Shown: piece after piece, positions 1 to 8,469 of the stretch
How the letters are laid out: every line of letters starts with the position of its first letter
Numbering within the stretch: the first letter of the stretch is position 1
Origin: Sandaracinaceae bacterium
GTDB taxonomy: Bacteria > Myxococcota_A > Polyangia > Polyangiales > Sandaracinaceae
NCBI GenBank assembly: GCA_020633195.1
Contig: JACKEC010000016.1
Coordinates: 310,001 to 374,000, forward strand
DNA: 64,000 bases
Reading direction: 5' to 3'
Position numbers and translations under genes: made by a program
The notes under the pieces: generated by a model
Database searches by the model: none
Told to the model about the DNA's origin: nothing
What the model saw: only the letters and a program-made list of their open reading frames with translations

Positions 1-198
1 GACAACCAGTGCGTGATCCGGCTGCTCTCGCCTCCGGGCCGCGCCCGGACGGCGACCGGCCTCGCGATGCTGATCGACGCCTACCGGGCGCAGGGCCAGA
101 CCCAGCGCGCCATCCAGAACATGGAAGTCTTCGTGCGGCGGTTCCCGAACCACTCCCGCGCGGGCATGTACCGGCAGTTCATCCAGCGGAACCAGTGA
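1..198 (+). CDS. C-terminal end of a TPR-type protein (5' truncated)
   Basis: The frame is open from the first base of the window and ends at the TGA at 196-198, so only the last 65 residues are visible. They read as two amphipathic helices of tetratricopeptide type (leading residues LIDAYRAQGQTQRAIQNME, then a helix around RRFPNHSRA), a pattern common in periplasmic or scaffold TPR proteins. The rest of the gene lies outside the window, so its function cannot be named. It precedes the OmpA-type gene, but the hairpin at 204-221 and the promoter at 231-258 separate the two transcription units. Confidence 0.6.
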   Translation, partial: DNQCVIRLLSPPGRARTATGLAMLIDAYRAQGQTQRAIQNMEVFVRRFPNHSRAGMYRQFIQRNQ

Positions 199-203
199 GA
201 GGT

Positions 204-221
204 CGCTCCCCCGGGGGAGCG
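204..221 (+). terminator. Perfect palindrome, probable terminator hairpin
   Basis: Nine bases (CGCTCCCCC) are followed directly by their exact reverse complement, 5 bases after the stop codon of the TPR-type gene. Folded with a small loop this gives a GC-only stem of 7 or more pairs. There is no T-run, so it may work with Rho or only protect the 3' end. Its place between a stop codon and a promoter supports a terminator role. Confidence 0.5.
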
Positions 222-230
222 CTCAATCCG

Positions 231-258
231 TTGACACGAACCGCGGGCGGGCGATAAT
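231..258 (+). promoter_or_regulatory. Sigma-70-type promoter of the OmpA-like gene
   Basis: A consensus -35 box TTGACA (231-236) and a -10 box GATAAT (253-258) are 16 bases apart. A transcript start near 265 would give a leader of about 43 bases that contains the 271-287 hairpin and the GGGAG ribosome site at 294-298. It is one of the best promoter matches in the window and is consistent with strong housekeeping expression of a major envelope protein. Confidence 0.75.
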
Positions 259-270
259 CGGCGCCGACCT

Positions 271-287
271 GAAATCCTTTGGATTTC
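271..287 (+). promoter_or_regulatory. Leader stem-loop before the OmpA-like gene
   Basis: GAAATCC-ttt-GGATTTC is a perfect 7-bp inverted repeat with a 3-base loop, located in the predicted 5' leader and ending 6 bases before the ribosome-binding GGGAG. It is AT-richer than its surroundings. It could stabilise the mRNA 5' end or influence ribosome access. An operator is also possible, but its position downstream of the predicted start favours an RNA role. Confidence 0.5.
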
Positions 288-307
288 GGCCTTGGGAGAT
301 TCGATTG

Positions 308-2380
308 ATGTCCGCCTCTTTCGCGACCCGTCGTGGCTCGCTCGTCCTCACCCTCGCCGTCGTCTTCGCGGCGCTGTGCGCCCCGATCTCCGCCTCGGCT
401 CAGGAGGCCGGCGCGCTCACCGCGGGCGGCATGGACTTGCATCTCTTCCGTCCCGCCGTGGACAGCAAGGGACACCTGTCGGTCAACGGCACGGACATCC
501 TCCCTCACCTCGGGATCAGCTTCGGCCTGCTCCTCGACGGTGGCTTCGGGATGATCCCCGTCACCACCTTCGTGAACGAGGCGGACTTCACCGCCGACCA
601 GGCCAACTACTGCAGCGGCCGCGGGGACCGAAACGACGCGGGCGGGCCGAACGGCATCCTCTGCGGTCGCCTCGTCGACACGCAGCTGACCGGCACGCTG
701 CACTTCAACCTCGGCCTCGCGAACCTGATGATCGTGGGCCTCCAGATCCCGGTCTCGATCGGCAGCGGCGCGAACCTCACGCTGCCCGGCGTCTTCAACG
801 ACGTCGCGTCGAACCGCACCACCGGCCTCGACAACCAGAGCCTCGGCAACATCGCGCTCCACGGGAAGATCCGCATCCTCCGCGCGGAGCGGAACGACGG
901 ATGGGGCCTCGCCGGCATCGTGCAGCTCGAGTTCCCCACCGGCGCCTCGAACCGGTTCGCGGGTGACCCGACCTTCGTCCTCTGGCCCCACCTGATCGGT
1001 GAGTGGCGACCGGATCGTCACGTGCGCTTCGACCTCGACGTCGGCTACCGGCTCGTGATCGGCGACGGCACCTCGCTCCCGATCGGCGCGCGCACCGTGC
1101 CCACCATGTCGACCCAGGCGACGACGCCGATGTACGCGACGATGGGCTCGAACTTCCGCTACGACGACCAGATCACCTTCGGTCTGGGCGCCAGCTTCCG
1201 CTTCGGTGACGCGCCGCTCGAGCTCGTGCTCGAGGCCTACGGCAACTACATCATGAGCGGCATCGACGGGAACGGGGACTTCGGCGCCGACGGCTCGATG
1301 AACCTCGAGGCGCTCCTCGGTCTCAAGATCTTCGTCGAGCGCAACAGCTACCTCGTGTTCGGCGGCGGCGGCGGCCTCCCGGTGGGCGGGGCGACGCAGG
1401 CGGACGTCCGCGGGATGCTCGGCTTCATCTTCGAGCCGTCGATCGGCGACCGCGACGGCGACGGCCTGCGCGACGACGTCGACCAGTGCCCCGACGAGCC
1501 GGAGGACTTCGACGGCTTCGCCGACGAGGACGGCTGCCCGGATCCGGACAACGACCGCGACGGGATCCTCGACGTGGACGACGAGTGCCCGATGGTCCCC
1601 GAGGACCGCGACGGCGACGCGGACGAGGACGGCTGCCCCGAGGGCAACGAGGGCGACCGCGACGGTGACGGCATCCTCGACAACGACGACGAGTGCCCCG
1701 ACGACCCGGAGGACCGCGACGGCTTCCAGGACGAGGACGGCTGCCCCGACCCGGACAACGACCGCGACGGCATCCTCGACACCGACGACCTCTGCCCGAA
1801 CGACCCCGAGGATCGCGACAACTTCCAGGACCAGGACGGCTGCCCCGATCCGGACAACGATCAGGACCGCATCCTCGACGTGGACGACAACTGTCCGAAC
1901 GAGCCCGAGACCTACAACGGGACCGAGGACGAAGACGGCTGCCCCGACACGGGGAGCGTCATCATCGAAGAGAACTCGATCCTCATCCTCGAGAAGATCT
2001 ACTTCGAGACCGACAGCGCGCAGATCTTGGAGCGCTCGTTCCCGATCATCGACGCGGTCGCCGCGACGCTGGTGGGCAACCCGCACATCACGCTCGTCGA
2101 GGTCCAGGGTCACGCCGACGAGCGGTCCAGCGACGAGTACAACATCCGCCTGACCCGCGACCGCGCGGCGTCGGTCGTCGAGGCGCTCGTCCAGCGCGGC
2201 GTCGCCCGCGATCGGCTGCGCAGCGCCGGTTACGGCGAGCGGTGCCCGGTGGACCCGCGTCACAACCAGGAGGCGTGGGAGCGCAACCGTCGCGTCGAGT
2301 TCAAGATCATCCGCACCGAGGATGGTCCGACCGGCGTCGAGGTGGCCTGTCCCGCCGGACGCGACTTGATGCCGCGCTGA
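308..2380 (+). CDS. TSP3-repeat OmpA-family outer-membrane protein
   Basis: The 690-aa product has a signal peptide ending near residue 32 (SASAQ), a barrel-like N-terminal region rich in alternating aromatic and Gly residues, and then calcium-binding thrombospondin type-3 repeats at about residues 380-545 (recurrent D-x-D-x-DG and DxCP motifs). A C-terminal OmpA peptidoglycan-binding domain follows from about 557 to 675, with the signature around GHADERSSDEYN and the terminal arginines of RNRRVEFK. It should tether the outer membrane to the cell wall. ATG at 308 is preferred over TTG at 305 because GGGAG lies 9 bases upstream. It has its own promoter and leader hairpin. Family identity is firm; the ligand or porin role is not known. 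Confidence 0.9.
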   Translation: MSASFATRRGSLVLTLAVVFAALCAPISASAQEAGALTAGGMDLHLFRPAVDSKGHLSVNGTDILPHLGISFGLLLDGGFGMIPVTTFVNEADFTADQANYCSGRGDRNDAGGPNGILCGRLVDTQLTGTLHFNLGLANLMIVGLQIPVSIGSGANLTLPGVFNDVASNRTTGLDNQSLGNIALHGKIRILRAERNDGWGLAGIVQLEFPTGASNRFAGDPTFVLWPHLIGEWRPDRHVRFDLDVGYRLVIGDGTSLPIGARTVPTMSTQATTPMYATMGSNFRYDDQITFGLGASFRFGDAPLELVLEAYGNYIMSGIDGNGDFGADGSMNLEALLGLKIFVERNSYLVFGGGGGLPVGGATQADVRGMLGFIFEPSIGDRDGDGLRDDVDQCPDEPEDFDGFADEDGCPDPDNDRDGILDVDDECPMVPEDRDGDADEDGCPEGNEGDRDGDGILDNDDECPDDPEDRDGFQDEDGCPDPDNDRDGILDTDDLCPNDPEDRDNFQDQDGCPDPDNDQDRILDVDDNCPNEPETYNGTEDEDGCPDTGSVIIEENSILILEKIYFETDSAQILERSFPIIDAVAATLVGNPHITLVEVQGHADERSSDEYNIRLTRDRAASVVEALVQRGVARDRLRSAGYGERCPVDPRHNQEAWERNRRVEFKIIRTEDGPTGVEVACPAGRDLMPR

Positions 2381-2451
2381 CGTTTCTGAGAGACTCGGAC
2401 GCAGTCGACGAACACGGAGACAAAAGGGCCCCGTCGACCGCCCGAGGACTC

Positions 2452-3030
2452 GTGGAGAAACAACCGTTCGAGACGCAGGCGTTCAAGGACGTCATGGTGG
2501 AAGCGATCGTCTCGCTTCCGCAGGACATGAAGGCGGTGCTGAGGATCGTCGAGGACCCGGATCTCGAAGATGCTCAGCGCACCCTGGCGGCGGGCTCCCT
2601 GGTCCACGTCCTCTCGGCCAGCAACGCGATCCCGGGGATGCGAGGCACGTTGGCGTACGTCGACGACGCCATCGTGCTGCGCCTGGTGCTCGAGCGGCTC
2701 GTCCGCGACGCGCCCGAGGCGATGGCCCATCACCAGGAGGACTCGCCGGAGCTCTTCGAGCCGCTCGCCGCCCAGATGGAGACGATCCGCGGCTACCTCG
2801 GCGATCTCCTCGTGGTGCTCGAGCGGGCGGTCGACACGTTGCCGGAGCTCACCCACGAGGGTCACACGCCGGCGGGGTGCGCGCGGGATCCCGACGACTC
2901 GACCTGGCTCTACGACGCGGTGCACGGCGCGCTCGTCGACGAGCTGGAGTTCGACGCCGACGCCGTGGAGCGAGCCCTTCGCCAGGTGGACCAGATCCGG
3001 CGTCCGCTGGAGATGCGGCTGGCGCGATGA
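2452..3030 (+). CDS. DUF1232 (YkvA-like) protein
   Basis: The product is 192 aa from GTG at 2452, with GAGG a few bases upstream; an internal ATG lies at 2494. The central segment around residues 57-75 (IPGMRGTLAYVDDAIVL) matches the core of DUF1232/YkvA proteins, a short helical membrane-associated domain of unknown function. The remaining sequence is acidic, helical and without a signal peptide. Its last four bases overlap the start of the next lipoprotein gene (ATGA), so the two are probably translated together. No enzymatic residues can be recognised. Confidence 0.65.
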   Translation: MEKQPFETQAFKDVMVEAIVSLPQDMKAVLRIVEDPDLEDAQRTLAAGSLVHVLSASNAIPGMRGTLAYVDDAIVLRLVLERLVRDAPEAMAHHQEDSPELFEPLAAQMETIRGYLGDLLVVLERAVDTLPELTHEGHTPAGCARDPDDSTWLYDAVHGALVDELEFDADAVERALRQVDQIRRPLEMRLAR

Positions 3031-3467
3031 GGCGCGGCGCGGCGTGGGTGGTCGGCTTCGCGCTGCTCGCCTCGGGGTGCATCGACACCGAGCTCGGGCT
3101 CGACGCCGTGATCGACTCCTCTCGCGTGACCGTCGCGCCCGACGGCGTGGTCACCGCGCGGCTCGAGACGACGTACCGGGTCGGCGAGCACGCCGAGGGC
3201 GACCGCCTCTTCCAGCCGAACGGAATCGAGCTGTACGTCGGAGACGTCTTGGTGGCTCGCATGGTCCCCACCGTCCCGCCGACCTTCGTCCAGCGCGTCT
3301 CGCCCGGTGAGAGCCGCTCCTCCCCGATCCTGGGGATGGACACGATGGCCACCGATCCGTCGCAGCTCTGCGGAGCGACGGTCACCGTCCTCTTCCGCTG
3401 GCTCGACGCGTCGACGATGGAGATCGGCATGACGCAGGCCACCACGAGCGACGTGACCTGCGAATGA
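3027..3467 (+). CDS. Small lipoprotein of unknown function
   Basis: The product is 146 aa starting at the ATG that overlaps the preceding stop codon by four bases. The N-terminus is a short lipoprotein signal with the lipobox LASGC (Cys at about residue 15). The mature part is beta-rich and carries a second pair of cysteines near the C-terminus (LCGAT, VTCE) that could form a disulfide. No known domain is recognised. Translational coupling to the DUF1232-like gene suggests the two act together at the envelope. Confidence 0.65.
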   Translation: MRRGAAWVVGFALLASGCIDTELGLDAVIDSSRVTVAPDGVVTARLETTYRVGEHAEGDRLFQPNGIELYVGDVLVARMVPTVPPTFVQRVSPGESRSSPILGMDTMATDPSQLCGATVTVLFRWLDASTMEIGMTQATTSDVTCE

Positions 3468-3489
3468 GCCCATACTGAGCGTCCGCCCC

Positions 3490-5079
3490 ATGCCCAGCAC
3501 CGACCGCTCCCAGCCCGACGCCGAGGTCGAGAGCTCCGAGCTCGTGCCGGGTGATCTGCTGGACGGGAAGTACCGGATCGAGGGCCTGCTCGGCGGCGGC
3601 GGGATCGGCGCCGTCTATCGCGCGGTGCAGCTCCCGCTCGAGCGGCCGGTCGCGATCAAGGTCCTCCACGACGACCTGCTCACGATGAAGGAGCTCCGCG
3701 CTCGCTTCGAGCGCGAGGCCCGGGTCCTGAGCGCGCTCACGCACCCGCACGTGGTCTCGATCTCCGACTACGGCATCGACGGGGACCGGCCGTTCCTGGT
3801 CATGGAGCTGCTCGAGGGGCGCACCCTCGAGGAGGTCCTGCGCAAAGGCGACATGACGCCGCAGCTCGCGCTCGACGTCACGCGCGAGATCCTCGAGGGC
3901 CTCGCGTTCGCGCACGAGAAGGGCGTGGCCCACCGCGACCTGAAGCCCGCGAACGTCTTCCTCTTGCGTGGCCGCGACGAGAACGAGCACGTCAAGTTGC
4001 TCGACTTCGGGCTCGCGCGGGTGGTGTCGACGAAGGGCGCCGAGGACGACGAGGTGACGCTGACGAAGCGCGGCGTGGTCTTCGGCACGCCCGCGTACAT
4101 GTCGCCGGAGCAGGCCGCGGGGACGCCCGCCGACGAGCGCTCGGACATCTACTCGCTCGGGATCCTGCTCTTCGAGATGCTCGCGGGCCGGCGCCCGTTC
4201 GTCGGCGAGACCCGCGCCGAGGTCCTGCGCGGCCACCTCGCCGATCCGCTCCCGCGGCTCGCCTCGGTCCGGCCGGAGCTGCGCGCGCACGAGGACCTCG
4301 TCGAGCTGCTCGACATCGCGACCGCGAAGTCCCCTTCGGATCGCTACGCCGACGGATCGGCGATGCTCGCGGCGCTCGAGGCGCTGCCCGACGATCCCGC
4401 CTGGCTCGTGGACCCGGCCGAGGTGAGCGTCGCGGCCACCCAGGTGTCGATCAAGCCTCCCCCGGTCGAGCGCAGCCGGGTGGGCGTCGGGGTCGCCGTG
4501 GGCGCCGGCGCGGTGGCCGCCATCGGCGCGCTCGCGCTCGCCTTCGTGTGGGGTAGCGACGAGCCTCGACCCACGCCCCCGCCCGTGGTGGAGGAGGCGG
4601 TCGAGGTGCCCGAGAACTCGACGCCGGGCCGCCCGGCCGCGCGAGATCCCTGGGAGGGGGACATCCCCGAGCCGCTCTTGCCGTTTCACGCGATGGTCGA
4701 GGACGACTACGTCTTCCAGGAGCGCCGCGAGATCCAGCCGCTCTACGCGCTCGCCCGCGCGATGCCCGACGATCCTCGGCCCCTGCTCCTCCTCGCGCAC
4801 CTCTTCGTGGGGCGGGGCTGGTACACCCTGGCCATCGAGCGCTACGAGCGCGCCTACGCGCTCGACGAGACCGTGCGCGGGGATCCCCGGATGCTGAGGT
4901 TCCTCGTGCGCCTGGCCTCCCGGGACTCGGTGGGGGATCTCGCCGCCGCGGCCATCGAGCGGATCTACGGGCCCGAGGCGCTGACCGCCGTCCAGACGGG
5001 CATCGACGACCTCTCCGGGCAGGCGCTCCCGCAGCTCCGGCTGGTCCAGCTCCGGGACCGGCTGCGGGACCCTCCGTAG
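3490..5079 (+). CDS. Membrane-bound eukaryotic-type Ser/Thr protein kinase
   Basis: The product is 529 aa. A Pkn2-family kinase domain occupies about residues 27-300: glycine loop GGGGIGAVY (35-43), catalytic lysine in AIKV (Lys57), HRDLKPAN (148-155), DFG (172-174) and GTPAYMSPEQ. All catalytic residues are intact, so it should be active. A Pro-rich linker leads to one membrane helix at about 331-354, then a Pro/Glu linker and a roughly 150-residue helical, TPR-like domain. The order places the kinase in the cytoplasm and the C-terminal domain outside the inner membrane. A -10-like CATACT at about 3470 is close to the ATG, which has no ribosome site. Confidence 0.92.
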   Translation: MPSTDRSQPDAEVESSELVPGDLLDGKYRIEGLLGGGGIGAVYRAVQLPLERPVAIKVLHDDLLTMKELRARFEREARVLSALTHPHVVSISDYGIDGDRPFLVMELLEGRTLEEVLRKGDMTPQLALDVTREILEGLAFAHEKGVAHRDLKPANVFLLRGRDENEHVKLLDFGLARVVSTKGAEDDEVTLTKRGVVFGTPAYMSPEQAAGTPADERSDIYSLGILLFEMLAGRRPFVGETRAEVLRGHLADPLPRLASVRPELRAHEDLVELLDIATAKSPSDRYADGSAMLAALEALPDDPAWLVDPAEVSVAATQVSIKPPPVERSRVGVGVAVGAGAVAAIGALALAFVWGSDEPRPTPPPVVEEAVEVPENSTPGRPAARDPWEGDIPEPLLPFHAMVEDDYVFQERREIQPLYALARAMPDDPRPLLLLAHLFVGRGWYTLAIERYERAYALDETVRGDPRMLRFLVRLASRDSVGDLAAAAIERIYGPEALTAVQTGIDDLSGQALPQLRLVQLRDRLRDPP

Positions 5080-5131
5080 CGAGATTCCCCGAAAACTTGG
5101 GGCGATCGGGGCGGGCGGATAGCGTCGGGCG

Positions 5132-6832
5132 GTGCGTCGTGCGCTCGTCGTGGCCCTGATCGCGCTCGCTCCGGCGTCCGCGTCCGCGTGGACCGACGCC
5201 GCGGTGCGCAGCGTCCACGCCGAGGTCCGCGTCGACGAGCAGGCGCAGGCCCACGTCACGGTCACCGCCACGGTCCGCGTCCACGGCGGCTGGCTCGAGG
5301 GCCTCGAGATCGCCGGGCTCGACCCGGACCTCGTCCTCGACGAGGCCTACGAGGTGTGGGCCGAGGGCAGCGATGGCGAGCGCTACGTGCCCCGGCTCAC
5401 CCTGAGCCACGAGCGGGTGCAGATCGCCTTCCGCGGCCACTCGCCCCGACGCGGCGAGGTGCGCATCGGGTTCGCCTACCGGACCTCCCTGGCGCACCGC
5501 GCGACCGCGCCGGTCGAGGGGGAGGACCGCGTCCGGGTGACGTGGACCCTGCCGGGCTGGCGCGCCGGCCTCGACGGCGTCGAGGTCGACCTCTACGTGC
5601 CGACCGGATCGGTGGCGGGCCCTCAGGACGTCGAGCTCGGCCGCGGCGCGGAGATGTCGCTGCGCGTCGAGGAGCTCGACGGTCAGGCCGTGTTCCACCA
5701 CTGGCGCGCGCACCTCCCACGCACGGTGCCGTGGACGGTGAGCGCGGACGTGCCCGCCGAGGCGATGGACCCGGGCCTTCGCGGCGCGCCCGTCGTGCAC
5801 CTGCCGCCGCCGCCGCCGTCCGCGGCGCTCGGCCCCGACCAGGACCCGACCCCGTTCTGGATGTTCCTCCCCGCCGTGCTCGCGCTGCTCGCGCTCGCGC
5901 AGATCGTGTTCGTGGCTCGGCGCGCCCGCCGCGCGTGGGTCGGGGCGCGGCCCCTGCTGTACGCGCCCGCCCTGATCCGCGCGGTGGGCGTGCTCGTCGC
6001 CGCGCCGTCGGCGGCTTGGCTGGGGATCGAGGGCCTCGAGCTCCCGGCGATCGCGGCGCTCGTGGTGGTGACGCTCTGTGCCGCGCACCTGCGCGGCGAG
6101 CGGCCCGCGGCCTCGAAGCTCGGGGCGTGGCGCCCGGTCGACGCGCGCTGGCTCCGGGCTGCGCGTCGCGCGCGATGGGGTTGGCTCCTCCACCCCGCCT
6201 CCCTCCTCGACGTGACCACGCCGCTCGGGGCGCTCCACGCGGCGGCCTGGCTCGCGGCGCCCTGGCTCGCTCCGTCGCTGCCGGTGACGTTCGACGTCGC
6301 GCTGCTCGCCGCGGTCCTCCCGGCCCCGATCTTCCTGACGGGGACGCGGCTCGCGTTCACGCGCCCGGCGACGGACTCGCTGGCCTCGCTGCTCTCGTTC
6401 GCGCGCCACCTGAAGCGGCTCCCCGAGGGCGTGGCGCTGCGCCCCGTGATGCACGTGAGCGCGGACGGCGACGTGCAGGACGTGCGGCTCCGGACGGTCC
6501 TCGAGCATCGCCCGGACGGGCTGCTCCGGCTCGACGTGGCGATCGCGCATCGCGGGCACGCGGGCGGCTGGAGCGCGGCGCCGGTGTGGCTCGTGCTCAC
6601 CCGGGCGGACAGCCCGGCGGACGCGGCGCTCGCGGCGCTCGGGCTCGACGGCGACGCGTCGCGGGGCGGGCGGCGCGTGGTGCGCTGCGTGGAGATCGAG
6701 GACGCGATGTTCCTCGACCGCGTCGTCGCGGCGCTGGCCGACTGTCCGGCGGCGCGGGTCGTGCCGCGCGGCGTCGCGGCGCCGCTCGAGACGGTCCGGG
6801 ATCTCCCCGCGCCCCGCGCGGTCGGTTTCTGA
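5132..6832 (+). CDS. Polytopic membrane protein with exported N-terminal domain
   Basis: The product is 566 aa from GTG at 5132, with a signal peptide (cut near SASA, residue 19). A beta-rich exported domain of about 220 residues follows, then about five membrane helices from residue 242 to about 415, and a cytoplasmic-like C-terminal domain of about 140 residues. The layout of signal peptide, beta domain, helices and soluble tail recalls DUF2207-type proteins, but no diagnostic motif is visible and the function is unknown. A -10-like GATAGC lies at about 5116 with no ribosome site. The gene converges with the metalloprotease gene 21 bases downstream. Confidence 0.7.
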   Translation: MRRALVVALIALAPASASAWTDAAVRSVHAEVRVDEQAQAHVTVTATVRVHGGWLEGLEIAGLDPDLVLDEAYEVWAEGSDGERYVPRLTLSHERVQIAFRGHSPRRGEVRIGFAYRTSLAHRATAPVEGEDRVRVTWTLPGWRAGLDGVEVDLYVPTGSVAGPQDVELGRGAEMSLRVEELDGQAVFHHWRAHLPRTVPWTVSADVPAEAMDPGLRGAPVVHLPPPPPSAALGPDQDPTPFWMFLPAVLALLALAQIVFVARRARRAWVGARPLLYAPALIRAVGVLVAAPSAAWLGIEGLELPAIAALVVVTLCAAHLRGERPAASKLGAWRPVDARWLRAARRARWGWLLHPASLLDVTTPLGALHAAAWLAAPWLAPSLPVTFDVALLAAVLPAPIFLTGTRLAFTRPATDSLASLLSFARHLKRLPEGVALRPVMHVSADGDVQDVRLRTVLEHRPDGLLRLDVAIAHRGHAGGWSAAPVWLVLTRADSPADAALAALGLDGDASRGGRRVVRCVEIEDAMFLDRVVAALADCPAARVVPRGVAAPLETVRDLPAPRAVGF

Positions 6833-6853
6833 AGAGCGCTCGCGGGCCCCGGG

Positions 6854-7939
6854 CTACGGCACGTAGATCCAGCTCGGCATGAAGAGCAGCGCGAAGAGCG
6901 CGAGGGTGCCGATCGCCACGATCTTGCGGCCGCGCGAGAGCGGCTCGGGGCCGGTCGGCGGGTGCTCGGCGCCCGAGAGGCGGACCAGGACCACGAGCAC
7001 CGCGCCCCAGAAGACCCAGTGGAAGCCGGCCATCGCCTCACCGGAGAGCGCCTCGATGCCCCGCTCGCCGGCGAGGTACGCGGGCAGGACGTAGGCGAGC
7101 GAGACGAGGCCGCCGATGAAGGGCAGCGCCCAGTGCACGCGACGGCTGTAGGTGTCCTGGCGCTTGCCGAAGAGCGCGTAGGCGACGTGCCCTCCGTCGA
7201 GCTGCGCGATCGGGATCATGTTGATCATGGTGACGAGGAGCCCCGCCCAGCCGGCGAGCGCCCACGGGCTCAACCACACGTCCTGGTCGCTCGCGAGGGG
7301 GCCCTTCAGCAGGTAGATGAGCCCGAGGTAGAGGACGCCGCGGCCCTCCACGAAGACGTTGGGCTCCATGGCGAGCGCGGTGGGGGGCAAGAACTCTTGC
7401 AATGTCCCGACGCGCGAGATCATCAGCCCGTAGATGACGACGGGGAGGGCGACGACCATCCCCGCGAGCGGCCCGGCCGCGCCGATGTCGAGGAGCGCGT
7501 TCCGCGTCTCGATGCGGCCGCGCATCTTGATCACGGCGCCCATCGTCCCGAGCAGGAAGATGGGCATCGGGATGAAGAAGGGCGGCGAGATGTCGACGCC
7601 GTGGATGCGACCCGCGACGTAGTGACCCATCTCGTGCGCGATGAGGATGAGCATCAACGGGACCGCGAACGTCCAGCCCGCGAGGAACACGTCGAGGTGC
7701 GTCGCGTAGTAGGTCAGCTCCTCGAGCGAGAGGGGGGGCAACGAGAGGTGCGCCATCCCCTCGACGGGCTTGTCGAGGAGGCTCCACTTCAGCGCCTCGT
7801 GCGGCCAGTGCTTGGCGAGCGCCGAGCGCGCGCTGCCCGCGCCGACGTAGAACGTCGAGAGGAAGGTCAGGAACAGCAGGCCCAATGGGCGGCGCCACTC
7901 CTGCCAGAGCGTCGGGCGCGTCGGGGCGTCCTCGGTCAC
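6854..7939 (-). CDS. Site-2-protease-type zinc metalloprotease (M50)
   Basis: The 361-aa multi-span membrane protein has the zinc site HEMGH (His102, Glu103, His106) in one membrane helix and the second motif NMIPIAQLDGGH (Asn240, Asp248) in another, as in site-2 and RseP proteases that cut membrane-embedded substrates. About six to seven hydrophobic helices are visible and there is no PDZ domain, so it resembles the minimal S2P/FtsH-independent group rather than RseP. It overlaps the upstream sctL-like gene by four bases, which suggests co-translation. The substrate cannot be read from the sequence. Confidence 0.88.
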   Translation of the reverse strand: MTEDAPTRPTLWQEWRRPLGLLFLTFLSTFYVGAGSARSALAKHWPHEALKWSLLDKPVEGMAHLSLPPLSLEELTYYATHLDVFLAGWTFAVPLMLILIAHEMGHYVAGRIHGVDISPPFFIPMPIFLLGTMGAVIKMRGRIETRNALLDIGAAGPLAGMVVALPVVIYGLMISRVGTLQEFLPPTALAMEPNVFVEGRGVLYLGLIYLLKGPLASDQDVWLSPWALAGWAGLLVTMINMIPIAQLDGGHVAYALFGKRQDTYSRRVHWALPFIGGLVSLAYVLPAYLAGERGIEALSGEAMAGFHWVFWGAVLVVLVRLSGAEHPPTGPEPLSRGRKIVAIGTLALFALLFMPSWIYVP

Positions 7940-8469
7940 TCGAGCGCGCCCTCGAGCGCGCGCAGCACGCGCTCGACGCGCGTCTCGACGCGCGCGTCGA
8001 CGTCGCCGAGATCGCTCTCGACGACGCAGTCGCCGCGGCTCAGCGACGGGTCCGCGGTCCGCTCCGCGCGGACTCCGTCGAGCGCCGCGAGGTCGTCCGG
8101 GTGGACGCGGACCACCACGCGCGCGGCGCGCGCGAGGCGCGCGGTGGCCTCCTCGACGACGGCCCGCACCCGCTCCGGCTCGGTGGCCACCGCGTCGCCG
8201 ACGACGCGCCGCGCGACGGTGATCGCGAGCTCGAGCGCCTTGCCTTGCACCTCCGCCACCGCCGCGGCGCGCGCGGCCTCGATGCCGATCAGCTTCGCGG
8301 CGACCTCGGCCCGCGCGGTCGCGCGGGCCTCCTCGAGGAGCTCGGCCTCGAGCGCGGCCCGGCGGCGCTCGGCCTCGCGCTCGGCGGCCTCGAGGATCGC
8401 CTCCGCGCGCGCCTCGGCCTCGACCACCTCGCTCGGCACGACGCGCGCGCCGCGGATCACCTTCGCCAC
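7936..8469 (-). CDS. sctL: SctL/FliH-family type III secretion stator-like protein
   Basis: The product is 177 aa from GTG at 8469, 12 bases inside the end of the upstream gene; GTG at 8460 is an alternative. The first residues (MAKVIRGARVVPSEVV) and a long Ala/Glu/Arg coiled coil (about 18-80) match YscL/SctL N-termini. The C-terminal domain contains GDCVVESDLGDVDAR, close to the FliH/YscL signature GxxVVExxxGxIDAR. These proteins form the peripheral stalk that regulates the export ATPase. No ATPase (sctN) or ring genes are in the window, so its machine lies elsewhere or it has been recruited to another role. Confidence 0.72.
   Translation of the reverse strand: MAKVIRGARVVPSEVVEAEARAEAILEAAEREAERRRAALEAELLEEARATARAEVAAKLIGIEAARAAAVAEVQGKALELAITVARRVVGDAVATEPERVRAVVEEATARLARAARVVVRVHPDDLAALDGVRAERTADPSLSRGDCVVESDLGDVDARVETRVERVLRALEGALE

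Noticed and set aside
231..236. A sigma-54 promoter for any gene in the window
   Set aside because: No TGGCAC-N5-TTGC element with the strict GG-N10-GC spacing was seen upstream of the gsp operon or elsewhere; the TTGACA here is part of a sigma-70-type promoter.
179..2263. A 694-codon open frame antisense to the OmpA-like gene
   Set aside because: It is a shadow of the GC-rich TSP3-OmpA gene: the sense frame has a signal peptide, TSP3 repeats and an OmpA domain, while the antisense product is low-complexity.
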